From: Flavobacteriales bacterium
GTDB lineage: Bacteria > Bacteroidota > Bacteroidia > Flavobacteriales_E > Vicingaceae
Assembly: GCA_020853105.1 (NCBI GenBank)
Contig: JADYZM010000028.1
Location: 53,994 to 117,993 of the forward strand
DNA length: 64,000 bases
Direction: 5' to 3'
How positions within the stretch are numbered: the stretch's first letter is position 1; each line of letters opens with the position of its first letter. This document shows, piece after piece, positions 50,321 to 60,860 of this stretch. The position numbers and the translations under genes are program-made. The notes under the pieces were generated by a model. The model ran no database searches, had not been told where the DNA came from, and saw only the letters and a program-made list of their open reading frames with translations.

Positions 50321-51635
50321 ATAAAGTAATTATTCTACCATACAAATCAAAATCATCTGCCCCAGTAATTTCTACTGTAGCGAAATCACCAATTCTAACA
50401 AAATTATTTGCTTTTTCTACCAACACTTCATTATCTACTTCCGGCGAATCGAATTCTGTTCTTCCAACAAAATAATCGCCTTCCACTCTATCAAACAACA
50501 CTTTAAAAGTTTTGCCAATTTTACTCTCATTTAATGCCAACGAAATTCCTTGCTGTAATTCCATTACTTCGGCTGCTCTTCGCTGCTTTTCTTTTTCCGA
50601 AACATCGTCTTTCAACCCAAAAGCATGTGTATTTTCTTCATGAGAATAGGTGAAAACTCCTAACCTATCAAACTTCATTTCCTTAACCCAATCCTTCATT
50701 TCTTCAATGTCTTCTTTGGTTTCTCCCGGAAATCCAACTATAAAAGTGGTACGAATGGCAATGTTTGGAATAAGAACACGGATTTCATTAACCAATTTAG
50801 TGGTGTTTTCTCGAGTAGTTCCTCTTCGCATTGCCTTAAGCATATTGTTAGCAGCATGTTGCAGGGGTATATCTAAATAATTACAGATTTTTGGATTGTT
50901 TTTCATGGTTTCAATCACGTCCATCGGAAATCCTGTTGGGTAAGCGTAATGTAATCTAATCCATTCAATACCTTCTACTTTACACAATTCTTCTAATAAA
51001 GCGGAGAGTTTTCTTTCTTTATAAATATCTAGCCCATAGAACGTAAGTTCTTGAGCAATTAAAATCAGTTCCTTAACACCTTGTTTTGCAAGATTTCTTG
51101 CCTGTTCAACTAATTGTTCAATAGGCGTTGAATTGTGTTTTCCTCTCATAAGGGGTATTGCACAAAAAGAACAAGGTCTGTCGCAACCTTCAGATATTTT
51201 TAAATATGCATAATGGCTGGGAGTTGTTATTATTCTTTCGCCTATAAGCTCGTGTTTGTAATCGGCATTTAGTGTTTTAAGGAGCTTTGGAAGTTCACGA
51301 GTTCCGAAGAAAGCATCAACTTCTTTGATTTCAGATTCTAAGTTATTTTTATATCGTTCTGATAAACAACCCGTAACATATAACTTATCCAGTAAACCAT
51401 CTTTTTTCGCTTGTGCATATTCTAAAATAGTATCTATTGATTCTTGTTTGGCATTATCAATAAAACCGCAAGTATTTATTATAACAATAGACGAGTCGTT
51501 TTGTTCAGATTCATGCTCAACTTCATAACCGTTTGCTTTGAGTTGGGTCATGGTAACCTCCGAATCAAATAAGTTTTTTGAACAACCTAATGTAATTACA
51601 TTTACCTTGTTTTTCTTTAACGTTTTTGTTTTCAT
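50319..51635 (-). CDS. rimO: Ribosomal protein S12 methylthiotransferase
   Basis: VNVITLGCSKNLFDSEV; ISEGCDRPCSFCAIPLMRGKH radical-SAM motif; start MKTKTLKKNKVN at 51635. Confidence 0.94.
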   Translation of the reverse strand: MKTKTLKKNKVNVITLGCSKNLFDSEVTMTQLKANGYEVEHESEQNDSSIVIINTCGFIDNAKQESIDTILEYAQAKKDGLLDKLYVTGCLSERYKNNLESEIKEVDAFFGTRELPKLLKTLNADYKHELIGERIITTPSHYAYLKISEGCDRPCSFCAIPLMRGKHNSTPIEQLVEQARNLAKQGVKELILIAQELTFYGLDIYKERKLSALLEELCKVEGIEWIRLHYAYPTGFPMDVIETMKNNPKICNYLDIPLQHAANNMLKAMRRGTTRENTTKLVNEIRVLIPNIAIRTTFIVGFPGETKEDIEEMKDWVKEMKFDRLGVFTYSHEENTHAFGLKDDVSEKEKQRRAAEVMELQQGISLALNESKIGKTFKVLFDRVEGDYFVGRTEFDSPEVDNEVLVEKANNFVRIGDFATVEITGADDFDLYGRIITL

Positions 51636-51639
51636 GAAT

Positions 51640-52596
51640 TTACTGTCCTTTAAAAAGCGAATCCACAAACTCCTGTTTATTGAATACTTGCAGATGTTCC
51701 ATTCCTTCACCAACACCAATGTATTTTACAGGAATTTTGAATTGGTCTGAGATGCCAATTACAACACCCCCCTTAGCTGTTCCATCAAGTTTTGTAATTG
51801 CTAATGCATTAATTTCAGTTGCTATTGAAAATTGTTTCGCTTGTTCATAGGCATTTTGTCCAGTTGACCCATCTAAAACTAAAAGGATTTCATTAGGGGC
51901 GTGTGGCAAAACCTTTTTCATTACACTTTTTATCTTGGTAAGCTCATTCATTAAGTTTATTTTGTTGTGCAAACGCCCGGCAGTGTCAATGATGACTACA
52001 TCAATTTTTTTAGCTTTTGCTGATTGCAATGTATCAAATGCTACAGAAGCAGGGTCAGCATTCATACCTTGTTCAACTATTGGGACATCTACACGTTTAG
52101 CCCATATCTTGAGTTGGTCAACAGCTGCTGCCCTAAAAGTATCTGAAGCACCAAGCATAACAGTTTTGCCTTGCTTTTTGAACTGATGTGCCAATTTTCC
52201 GATAGTTGTCGTTTTTCCAACACCATTGACTCCAACAACCATTATTACATAAGGTTCATCTTGAATGGGTATGTTAAAATCTTTATAATCATCTGTATTG
52301 TTTTCTTTCAATAGCTCAGAGATTTCTTCACGTAAAATAGTATTTAATTCAGCTGTGCCGAGATATTTATCTCTATCCACACGCTTTTCAATTTTTTCAA
52401 TAATTCGAAGAGTTGTGGCAACTCCAACATCAGCAGTTAATAGGATTTCTTCAAGATTATCTAATACTTCATCATCAATTTTAGATTTCCCAATTATTGC
52501 TTTTGAAATTTTTGAAAAAAAACTCTGATTGGATTGTTGTAATCCTTGATCTAATGATTGTTTTTTGTCTTTTGAAAATATATTGAACAAGCCCAT
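51640..52596 (-). CDS. ftsY: Signal recognition particle receptor FtsY
   Basis: GVNGVGKTTTIGKLA; DTFRAAAVDQL; DTAGRLHNK; TKLDGTAKGGVVIGI. Start MGLFNIFSKD at 52596. Confidence 0.95.
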   Translation of the reverse strand: MGLFNIFSKDKKQSLDQGLQQSNQSFFSKISKAIIGKSKIDDEVLDNLEEILLTADVGVATTLRIIEKIEKRVDRDKYLGTAELNTILREEISELLKENNTDDYKDFNIPIQDEPYVIMVVGVNGVGKTTTIGKLAHQFKKQGKTVMLGASDTFRAAAVDQLKIWAKRVDVPIVEQGMNADPASVAFDTLQSAKAKKIDVVIIDTAGRLHNKINLMNELTKIKSVMKKVLPHAPNEILLVLDGSTGQNAYEQAKQFSIATEINALAITKLDGTAKGGVVIGISDQFKIPVKYIGVGEGMEHLQVFNKQEFVDSLFKGQ

Positions 52597-52605
52597 AGTA
52601 TGAAT

Positions 52606-52638
52606 AAAAAAAGCCTCTTTCAAAAAAGAAAGAAGCTT
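52606..52638 (-). terminator. Intrinsic terminator/attenuator between the DUF4295 gene and ftsY
   Basis: Minus strand AAGCTTCTTTC-TTTTTT-GAAAGAGGCTT then TTTTTATT: 11-bp stem with one wobble. Confidence 0.7.
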
Positions 52639-52659
52639 CAGTAATACAGTGTCTAAAAA

Positions 52660-52812
52660 TTATTTTTTAGATAAAAATTCTTGTACTTTTTCGTTTGGAA
52701 CCATACCTTGTTTAAACATATAAGCTCCTGTTTTTTCAGACTTAACCATTTTAATTACTTTAGTTAAGCTTTTTCCAGCTTTCTGTAACGAAGCAACAAC
52801 TTTCTTTGCCAT
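52660..52812 (-). CDS. DUF4295 family protein (50 aa)
   Basis: Hand-translated: MAKKVVASLQKAGKSLTKVIKMVKSEKTGAYMFKQGMVPNEKVQEFLSKK; missing from ORF track because below its length cutoff. Confidence 0.88.
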   Translation of the reverse strand: MAKKVVASLQKAGKSLTKVIKMVKSEKTGAYMFKQGMVPNEKVQEFLSKK

Positions 52813-52818
52813 AGTAAA

Positions 52819-53001
52819 TTATTTAATTTCTTTGTGAACTGTAACCTTTTTAAGAATAGGATTGTATTTTTTCAATTCCATTCTCTCCGGTGTGTTTTTC
52901 TTATTTTTTGTTGTAATATATCTTGAAGTACCAGGTTTTCCGCTCTCTTTGTGCTCTGTACACTCCATGATTACTTGAATTCTATTTCCTTTTTTTGCCA
53001 T
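52819..53001 (-). CDS. rpmG: 50S ribosomal protein L33
   Basis: [60 protein letters not shown]. Confidence 0.95.
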   Translation of the reverse strand: MAKKGNRIQVIMECTEHKESGKPGTSRYITTKNKKNTPERMELKKYNPILKKVTVHKEIK

Positions 53002-53031
53002 GACTTTAGTCTCCTAATTTTTTACGGACTG

Positions 53032-53039
53032 CAAATGTA
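53032..53039 (-). promoter_or_regulatory. Bacteroidota -7 box (TACATTTG) upstream of rpmG
   Basis: TAnnTTTG on minus strand, 30 nt before ATG. Confidence 0.45.
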
Positions 53040-53066
53040 CTATTTTTTTTATTATTTCATACTTTC

Positions 53067-54077
53067 TTAAATAATATTTACTTCTCTCTCGAGTTCAACC
53101 CCAAATTTACTTTTTACTTTTTCAATAATTTCTTCAGAAAGTTTAAGAATTTCATTTCCACTAGAGCCTCCGTAGTTTACCAATACAAGTGCTTGGTTTT
53201 TATGAATTCCACAATTTCCTTTTTGTAGCCCTTTCAAACCACAAGTTTCAATTAACCATCCGGCTGCTAACTTAAAACTACCATCTTTTTGAAGATAATT
53301 TGGCATTGATGGATATTCAGATAACAATTGAATCTTTTTAGCAAAACTAACTGTAGGATTTTTAAAAAAACTTCCTGCATTTCCAATTTCATTAGGGTTT
53401 GGTAATTTACTTTTTCTAATGTTTATTACAGCGTTGGAAACATCAATAATCGAAGGCTTTAAAACACCCGTTTTCTTTAATTCGTCTTCAATTGCTCCGT
53501 ATGATGTATTAATTTTCGGATTTTTTGAAAGATTAAAAATTACAGAAGTTATTACATATTTACCTTTTGCTGAAGTTTTAAAAATACTGCTTCTATAATC
53601 AAATTCACATATTTTATTTGAAAAACTAATGGTTGTGAGTTCCTTAATATCAATAGCTTCAACACTTTCTATCACATCTTTTACTTCAACGCCATAGGCT
53701 CCAATATTTTGGATTGGACAAGCACCTACCGTACCTGGAATTAATGAAAGATTCTCGATACCTCCATAATTTCTATTAACACAATAAATTACGAAATCAT
53801 GCCAAACCTCACCAGAACCAACCTTTAGCGTTATTTCATTATCATTTTCATCAACAACATCAATTCCTTTAATGTTGTTTTTTATTATTAATCCCGCGAA
53901 ATCTTTAGTAAATAGTATATTGCTTCCACCACCTAATATGAGAATTTCGGATTGGTTATTTTTTAAAACTTCTTTGAGTTTATCTATGGAGTTTACTTCA
54001 ACAAAAGAATTGGTTTGAACTTCAATTCCAAAAGTGTTAAATTGTTTTAGAGAAACATTTTTACTAACTTCTCCCAT
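53067..54077 (-). CDS. murB: UDP-N-acetylenolpyruvoylglucosamine reductase
   Basis: ILGGGSNILFTKDFAGLIIKN; LSLIPGTVGACPIQNIGAYGVEV; NEIGNAGSFFKNP. Confidence 0.95.
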   Translation of the reverse strand: MGEVSKNVSLKQFNTFGIEVQTNSFVEVNSIDKLKEVLKNNQSEILILGGGSNILFTKDFAGLIIKNNIKGIDVVDENDNEITLKVGSGEVWHDFVIYCVNRNYGGIENLSLIPGTVGACPIQNIGAYGVEVKDVIESVEAIDIKELTTISFSNKICEFDYRSSIFKTSAKGKYVITSVIFNLSKNPKINTSYGAIEDELKKTGVLKPSIIDVSNAVINIRKSKLPNPNEIGNAGSFFKNPTVSFAKKIQLLSEYPSMPNYLQKDGSFKLAAGWLIETCGLKGLQKGNCGIHKNQALVLVNYGGSSGNEILKLSEEIIEKVKSKFGVELEREVNII

Positions 54078-54083
54078 GTGTAT

Positions 54084-54563
54084 TTACATTTTTTGGATTA
54101 GAACAACCGCATAAGCTGATACCCCCTCTTCTCTACCTTCAAACCCTAGTTTTTCTGTTGTTGTAGCTTTTATAGAAATATCATCTTCATCAACACAAAG
54201 AATTTCTGCTAAAACTGATTTCATTTGAGGTATATACGGGTTAACTTTTGGTTTTTCTAAAGCTATTGTAGCGTCTATGTTTCCTATTTTAAAGTTTTTT
54301 TTATGAATTAATTCTACAACTTCCTTTAAGAGAATCTTGCTGTCGATGCCTTTGTATTTCTCATCTGTTGGAGGAAAATGAAAACCTATATCTCTTAAAT
54401 TAGCAGCACCTAAAAGTGCATCACAAATAGTATGAATTAATCCGTCAGCATCAGAATGTCCTACAGCCCCTTTTGAGTGTGGAATTTTTATTCCACCAAG
54501 CCAAAAATCATATCCTTCCCTCAGTTGATGAACATCAAAACCAAAGCCAACTCGAATTTTCAT
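54084..54563 (-). CDS. ispF: 2-C-methyl-D-erythritol 2,4-cyclodiphosphate synthase
   Basis: RVGFGFDVHQLREG; GHSDADGLIHTICDALLGAANLRDIGFHFP; KATTTEKLGFEGREEG. Confidence 0.95.
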   Translation of the reverse strand: MKIRVGFGFDVHQLREGYDFWLGGIKIPHSKGAVGHSDADGLIHTICDALLGAANLRDIGFHFPPTDEKYKGIDSKILLKEVVELIHKKNFKIGNIDATIALEKPKVNPYIPQMKSVLAEILCVDEDDISIKATTTEKLGFEGREEGVSAYAVVLIQKM

Positions 54564-54571
54564 CTAAAATA

Positions 54572-55789
54572 TTATTTTGTTTCCGTGTCTTTTTGTTTCT
54601 TAAAATCATCGAAGTTGAACATCAATGAAAATCTAAGAGTGTTTGCAAGCGGATTGTTTTGTGTTGTTGCATATAAATATGACATATCAATAGTAAAAAC
54701 ACTCATGTTTAACCCTAACCCAACAGTAACGTATTTTCTATTTCCTTTTGTAATATGTTCATGAAAATAACCTGCTCGTACTGCAAATTGTTTGTTATAC
54801 CAATATTCCAACCCTGCTGAAATATTATATTCTCTTAATTCCTCTGTCATCCCACCTGGTGCATCATAAAAGGACTGTATAAGTCCGTTCATAACTGCAA
54901 CATCGGGATCCATTCCTTTATCTATAATCGGTTCATTGGTTACAGGGTCTAATTCGGGGCTTCCAGTTTTGTCCAATTTATAGATTGGTGGAGTTGGAAC
55001 CAAGAGTTTGTTAACATCGGTAATAATGGCAATCGAGTTGTAATCATCTAAAACGAATTGTAAAGATTGTCCGAGTTTCATATTCATTGGTATGAAGTCT
55101 TTATTAGCATCATCAGTATATGATATTTTTGCTCCAACATTTGAAACATTAAGACCAACATTAAAAACTGCTTCCTGCCCAAATATGTTCACATCAGGAT
55201 TGGTATAAAACGCACTAATATCAACAGCAAATGATGTACCTGCTCTAGTATTGGCTCCACTAACATCAATCCCTCCTGTTAAATTTGAATAAATATATCG
55301 TGCGGCAAGTCCCGCTGAAAATTTATCGGCTAATTTTCTTGAATAAGATAAGTCAACTGCAAATTCATTTGGTCTAAAATCACCAAGTGCATTTCCAACA
55401 TCATCAGTAAATTTAATATCTCCTAATGAAAAATAACGTAGAGATGATGCTATAGTGTGGTCTTTTCCCAATTTTTTATAAAAACTCACATACGACAAAC
55501 TGATATCAGGGACTAATTGTCTCAACCAAGGTGAGTAGGATATTGAAAGCCCCATGTTTTTTTCTATGAAAGCAAATTTTGCAGGGTTCCAATGAATTGA
55601 GTTTGCATCAGGAGAAGTGGCAACACCAGCATCTCCGAGAGCTCCTGCACGAGAATCCGGAGTAATTAATAAAAATGGTACGGCTGTAGTTATCGTGTTT
55701 AGTTGTAAATCACTTCTTCCTAAAACACTCTGGGCTTTTGTTTCACTAATAAAAATGCAGAGCGTTATTCCAATTAATAATCTTTTCAT
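54572..55789 (-). CDS. porV: Type IX secretion system outer membrane channel-associated protein PorV
   Basis: TAVPFLLITPDSRAGALGDAGVATSPDANSIHWNPAKFAF; adjacent to porU. Confidence 0.9.
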   Translation of the reverse strand: MKRLLIGITLCIFISETKAQSVLGRSDLQLNTITTAVPFLLITPDSRAGALGDAGVATSPDANSIHWNPAKFAFIEKNMGLSISYSPWLRQLVPDISLSYVSFYKKLGKDHTIASSLRYFSLGDIKFTDDVGNALGDFRPNEFAVDLSYSRKLADKFSAGLAARYIYSNLTGGIDVSGANTRAGTSFAVDISAFYTNPDVNIFGQEAVFNVGLNVSNVGAKISYTDDANKDFIPMNMKLGQSLQFVLDDYNSIAIITDVNKLLVPTPPIYKLDKTGSPELDPVTNEPIIDKGMDPDVAVMNGLIQSFYDAPGGMTEELREYNISAGLEYWYNKQFAVRAGYFHEHITKGNRKYVTVGLGLNMSVFTIDMSYLYATTQNNPLANTLRFSLMFNFDDFKKQKDTETK

Positions 55790-55888
55790 TTACTTTTTCT
55801 AAAAGAAAGCAAATATACTTTTTTATATCTACTTTAAATTTTTAACTCAACGAAAACGGAAGTATAATTTAATTATTGTTTAAAGTCG

Positions 55889-58800
55889 TCAAAGGATAAC
55901 AAGTTTTTCGTATTTGTCAGCAATAGACATATTTTCTGCCCGTACTTTCAAATGATAAATATAAACTCCTCTTGCCAATCTATCTCCAAAATCATCTAGT
56001 CCGTCCCAAGTTATTGAGGTAGAACGAAAACCTTCGTTGGTGATATTTTTGCTTATTGTTTTTACTAATTTACCAGAAACGGTAAAAATCTGAATTTGAG
56101 CAAACATTTGTTTGTTGGATTGATTGTGCTCAAACCAAAATTCTGTGTGAGTTGTAAATGGGTTTGGATAATTATATACTCTGTTAATTACAATATTTTT
56201 CGCTTTTACAACATTAAATTCTGTAGTAATTTCAGATGAATTATTATAAACATCCCAAACTTTTAATGTCAGTTTATGTCTTCCTTCTTCTAAATTAGAA
56301 AATGGAAATTTTATCAATCCTTTTTGGTAGCTGTTCAAATCTGCTTCATAATAATTGTTTAAGATAAATGCTTTATCTGTTTCATCATCTAAAACAGCTA
56401 CTATATCATGTCCAATACCATTTCCGACCATGTTTATCCCGTGTAAATCACTCACATAAGCTAATAATTTTGGATTTTCATCGGTAATCCCTCCATACAC
56501 AAAAGTTTTATCATTCATATACAACTCCAATTGCGGGCCTTCATTATCTTGAGTATAATTTGAAGCAGTACCTCCAATATAAAACTCAGTAAAATATCCA
56601 TTGGCATCAATTTGTTGGTTCTCAGCATAGTAGCTCAATTTTCCTTTATCAATATTATACGCTATATCTTTGGGGACAACAAAAGAGAATGAAAAGTCGC
56701 CATTGGTTACACTTGCCTTTCCTTTAAAAATTTTACTATTTTGAGAATTAAAAACAAATGGAAGTGCACCTCCGTCATTTTTTAGTGAAGTAATTGTTTT
56801 ACTCTTATCAAAAACTGTAGGATAGATTGTACCGTTATAATTAGTTAGCTTATTGCCATTTTTATCTTGGATATATCCATTGATTGTAACTTTCTGTAGG
56901 GCTTTAATTGTATCCAAAACAGGATTAATTGCAACACCATTCAAATGAGTAGTTTTCACATCGTGTTTTGGATAAGCTAATTTTAAAGCCGGATCGCCTA
57001 AAAGTGTAAAATTTCTATTGTTTGAACTTGCTGCATTCAAATTTTTAACTTCTTGAAATATTTCACCTATTGTTTTATTTTCTCCATTAGCTTCTAAAAA
57101 AACTTTATCGTATAGACTTTGATTAAGTGCAAAATTTGGGCTTGAAAAAACCAATCGAACTGTGGTGAGTAACCCTATCCCTCCAGATTTGTTAATCAAA
57201 AGCAGCTCTCCGGCAGATGTTCTTTTAGGGTCATCAAACCTACTAAATTCGCATGTAGCTGTAACGATTAAGGGAAGCTTAACAGTATTTTCAAAGTTAT
57301 TGATATCATCAACAGTTAAAACTCTTTCGTGAGCCCAACCGGTTTCCCCTCCATGTCCGGTGTAATTGATTATTAATGCTCCTTCTTCAAATGAATTTAT
57401 AATTTCTTTATTTACCTCTGGATATCTATTTCCACCAGGTGTTGTTTCTTGCTTATATGTATCAAAGAATATTTTCTCAGGGTTATACTCAGGATTACTC
57501 GTTTCAACCATTTTTGCCAAAAAATCCGATTGACGCATGTGCTCATTACTATCTTCATCATCACCGATAAAAGTTAACTGATTTCGCCAGTCTTTCATTG
57601 TAGCAGATGTAGAATAATTTACTATTTTATTTACCACGTTGTCAGCTTCTTGTTGATTTTTTACAGTCATTCGACCAATTCCAATATCAATCAACTCAAT
57701 ACCTGATGACCAATTTCCTTCTGCCGGATCAAGTAACCCATAATAATCGTCAGTAACCAAAGACCCAATAACGCCAAGCGAGTTAACCGACTGATAAGTG
57801 GGAATAAAATTCGTATTACCAAAAATTCTATTTTTATTATCGTAAGAACCATCACCAAATAGAAGTAAATACTTAGGTAGTTCATTGGGATTGTTTGCCC
57901 TGTCATAAAACATTTTAACAAAACTTCTTATAGCTATAGGGTCTTGAGAGCCTGATGAAAATTCATTATAAATTTGTTGAGGAGTTACTACCACGACAGA
58001 CATTCCACTTTGTCTGTGAAAATCTGCTACTTGCTCTGCTTGGTTTAAAAAATTTGGATGGCTAACAATGATATATTCATTTTGAGACAACCCATGCAAA
58101 TTTTGATTGTCAATTTTACCAACCGGAATTACTTGAGTATCGTATGATGATGTTAGTGCAATAAATTCTCTCAGGCTGTCAGTAGTTACCACAAATGAAG
58201 CAACCATACCTGTTGTAAGTTGTTCTGAAGTGATGTTTAATGGGTCTGTAATATCCCATACTTTTTGTATATTTTCTGCAGCCGATATATAAAATTGACT
58301 GATATTGCCCAAACCAACTGAATTTAAGTCCCTGAATATCATTTGGTTCCCATTCATCACTAAATTTCTCCTGGAATTAATTTGAATTTTATCTAACCAA
58401 GCTATTGAACCGGAGTTAGGCTTACTGTAGTTTATTTTAACATTGACAATATCAGAACTAGGCATAAAACTAAGCGTATCTTCTGAAGAGGAAGCGTATG
58501 AGCAACTGTAACAGCTAATAGTTACGGGAGAAAATTGAAAACTTTTTGTAGCTCCTCCTGAACTAATGCTAAATGCACTAGCTACATCACTTCTAGCAGC
58601 GCCACTAACAGCTATTCTTACCAGACTTGATACATCAATGTTCGGAATATTAAAAACAAAATCATAAGAAGTTTTTACATCAAACAACTCTCCATACCAA
58701 TCTTGACCGGATTTAATCAAATTTGTTACTTCTTTTTCATAGTATTGAAAATCATTGAAGGATGTTACAGTTTTATTAGGTGAGGATGCTGAAACAACCG

Positions 58801-59686
58801 TTTGAATTCTTTTGGGCAACTCTCCTGTACTTGAAACAGTAATAAAATAAAATGTTGTATCGCTGTATAAGTTTATTTTGTTATAAAAATATTGTTCATT
58901 TGAGCTTAAACTTAAAGAATCTGGACTTTGACCATAGAATAATATATAATCGCCTCTGTCAAAAACGCCATCATTTTCGCCTTCAACAACAATAGCGTTT
59001 TGTTTCAAATCATCGTGGCGATATTTGGAATTTATTTCTGGTAACATTTTACCACCATTTCCATAAATCTTGATTTGTTGAGGATTAATTTGGTCAACAT
59101 CAACACCTAAATTTTTTAAGAATTCATAATCCAATTTAAACACACCATTTTTTAGCACTCCAAATTTATACCAATCACCAGTGGCTAAAACGGAATTAGT
59201 TACTGTTGATTTTTTATTTATCTTGTTAATACTGGATAATCCTCTTACAGAAACAGATAATTGAAATTTTTTTATTCTTAAATATTCATTAGATTTTTCC
59301 TTATATATTATAGGTATAAAAGTAATTATTCCGTAATTCTCTTTTTTAGATACTGAATTATCAAATTTGAGTTGATGATTGTTTGTTATAAACCTATCAC
59401 CGGAAACACCTTCAATCTTTGATTTATCAATCACCTCATATTCTACATTAGAGAACTCAACGTTAAATATTTCTTGGTTTCCAAGTTTAATTTGATGAGA
59501 GTAAAAAGGAAGAAAATCTTTATTTTCATCATACTCAGCAGATGAAAATGCAAAAAAAACTTTCTTTTTTGAATCAAGCATATCATTTATCAAGTTATCG
59601 TGCCAAAAAATTTCACTATCAACTAAAATAGTTTGAGAATAACTTGAAAACGGCAGAAAAAACAACAATAATTTGATTAATTTCAT
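55889..59686 (-). CDS. porU: Type IX secretion system sortase PorU (C25-like)
   Basis: LINYTGHGGETGWAHERVLTVDDINNF...LIVTATCEFSRFDDPKRTSAGELLL His/Cys motifs; C-term propeptide-like domain VYNYPNPFTTHTEFWFEH. Confidence 0.9.
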   Translation of the reverse strand: MKLIKLLLFFLPFSSYSQTILVDSEIFWHDNLINDMLDSKKKVFFAFSSAEYDENKDFLPFYSHQIKLGNQEIFNVEFSNVEYEVIDKSKIEGVSGDRFITNNHQLKFDNSVSKKENYGIITFIPIIYKEKSNEYLRIKKFQLSVSVRGLSSINKINKKSTVTNSVLATGDWYKFGVLKNGVFKLDYEFLKNLGVDVDQINPQQIKIYGNGGKMLPEINSKYRHDDLKQNAIVVEGENDGVFDRGDYILFYGQSPDSLSLSSNEQYFYNKINLYSDTTFYFITVSSTGELPKRIQTVVSASSPNKTVTSFNDFQYYEKEVTNLIKSGQDWYGELFDVKTSYDFVFNIPNIDVSSLVRIAVSGAARSDVASAFSISSGGATKSFQFSPVTISCYSCSYASSSEDTLSFMPSSDIVNVKINYSKPNSGSIAWLDKIQINSRRNLVMNGNQMIFRDLNSVGLGNISQFYISAAENIQKVWDITDPLNITSEQLTTGMVASFVVTTDSLREFIALTSSYDTQVIPVGKIDNQNLHGLSQNEYIIVSHPNFLNQAEQVADFHRQSGMSVVVVTPQQIYNEFSSGSQDPIAIRSFVKMFYDRANNPNELPKYLLLFGDGSYDNKNRIFGNTNFIPTYQSVNSLGVIGSLVTDDYYGLLDPAEGNWSSGIELIDIGIGRMTVKNQQEADNVVNKIVNYSTSATMKDWRNQLTFIGDDEDSNEHMRQSDFLAKMVETSNPEYNPEKIFFDTYKQETTPGGNRYPEVNKEIINSFEEGALIINYTGHGGETGWAHERVLTVDDINNFENTVKLPLIVTATCEFSRFDDPKRTSAGELLLINKSGGIGLLTTVRLVFSSPNFALNQSLYDKVFLEANGENKTIGEIFQEVKNLNAASSNNRNFTLLGDPALKLAYPKHDVKTTHLNGVAINPVLDTIKALQKVTINGYIQDKNGNKLTNYNGTIYPTVFDKSKTITSLKNDGGALPFVFNSQNSKIFKGKASVTNGDFSFSFVVPKDIAYNIDKGKLSYYAENQQIDANGYFTEFYIGGTASNYTQDNEGPQLELYMNDKTFVYGGITDENPKLLAYVSDLHGINMVGNGIGHDIVAVLDDETDKAFILNNYYEADLNSYQKGLIKFPFSNLEEGRHKLTLKVWDVYNNSSEITTEFNVVKAKNIVINRVYNYPNPFTTHTEFWFEHNQSNKQMFAQIQIFTVSGKLVKTISKNITNEGFRSTSITWDGLDDFGDRLARGVYIYHLKVRAENMSIADKYEKLVIL

Positions 59687-59861
59687 GTTTGTTTAAATAA
59701 TTTGAATACAAAGAAACTTTAAAAATGCTATCATTTTGATAAATATTTTTGGAAAACGCTACTTTTTTTCTATTATTGCTTTTTTTAGAATATCAAAATT
59801 AATACATTTGGAACTTCATAAAACGAAATTACGTAAACACATTGACTGAAACGTATAATTT

Positions 59862-60824
59862 ATGTGGAAAAAAGAAAGATATAAACTTCTGAAACTTGTA
59901 ATTTTATTACTAGTTTCTACAAATATATTTGCTCAAGACCCTGAGTTCACTCAATTCTATGCAAATCCTTTATATCTAAACCCTGCATTTGCTGGTTCAG
60001 CGAACTGTCCAAGGGTAAACCTCAACTATAGAAATCAATGGCCAGGAATTAGTGGTTCTTTTGTAACTTATAGTGCATCCTATGATCAACACGTTGATAA
60101 TCTTTCAGGCGGTGTTGGTTTGTTGGTTTGGAATGACCGAGCTGGTGAAGGCACATTAAATACAACAAATGTGAGCGGTATGTACTCCTATCAGTTGCCG
60201 GTTACTAGAAGATTTTCGATTAAAGCTGGTTTACAAGCAACATGGGCTCAAAAATCTGTTGATTGGAGTAAACTAACATTTGGAGATATGATTGATGCTC
60301 GAAGAGGATTTGTATATAATACCAATGAAGTAAAAAGAGATGCTCCTGCAAATTATGTTGATTTTTCTGCCGGTATTTTAGGGTACAGTGAAAAATATTT
60401 CGTGGGTGTAGCTGTTCACCACTTAACTGAACCAAATGAATCTGTAATAAAAGGTGAGAGCCCGCTACCAAGAAAATATACTTTTCATGCTGGAGCAGTG
60501 ATTCCTCTTGAAGGAAAAGGTGATGTGGCAACCTTGTCTCCAAACGTTTTATTTAGAATGCAGCAAGATTTCAAACAAATAAATTTTGGTATGTATTATT
60601 CGAAAGGTCCAATTATTGGTGGATTATGGTATAGAAATGCTGATGCATTCATTGCTCTTGTTGGAATACAAACCGGAATTTTAAAGTTCGGATATAGTTA
60701 TGACATAACCGTATCTGATTTAACCAATAAAACTGCTGGTTCTCACGAAATTTCTTTAGGACTTCAATTTGATTGTAAACCTAAAAAACGAAAATTTAGA
60801 ACAATAAGTTGTCCCTCTTTCTAG
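59862..60824 (+). CDS. PorP/SprF family type IX secretion membrane protein
   Basis: QDPEFTQFYANPLYLNPAFAGSANCPRVNLNYRNQWPGI. Confidence 0.88.
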   Translation: MWKKERYKLLKLVILLLVSTNIFAQDPEFTQFYANPLYLNPAFAGSANCPRVNLNYRNQWPGISGSFVTYSASYDQHVDNLSGGVGLLVWNDRAGEGTLNTTNVSGMYSYQLPVTRRFSIKAGLQATWAQKSVDWSKLTFGDMIDARRGFVYNTNEVKRDAPANYVDFSAGILGYSEKYFVGVAVHHLTEPNESVIKGESPLPRKYTFHAGAVIPLEGKGDVATLSPNVLFRMQQDFKQINFGMYYSKGPIIGGLWYRNADAFIALVGIQTGILKFGYSYDITVSDLTNKTAGSHEISLGLQFDCKPKKRKFRTISCPSF

Positions 60825-60839
60825 TTTATTATATATTTG
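60809..60839 (+). promoter_or_regulatory. Full Bacteroidota promoter TTG-N20-TATATTTG upstream of gldJ
   Basis: TTG 60809-60811, TATATTTG 60832-60839, ATG of gldJ at 60861. Confidence 0.6.
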
Positions 60840-60860
60840 CACAACATAAACTTGTTAATT

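Noticed and set aside
50293-50475. 60-aa ORF MRGGTTKQSYKV...
   Set aside because: Starts within the dispersed repeat and runs antisense into rimO; MRGGTTKQS is simply the translated repeat.
60220-60543. 107-aa minus-strand ORF inside porP/sprF
   Set aside because: Shadow ORF antisense to a conserved family; composition not protein-like.
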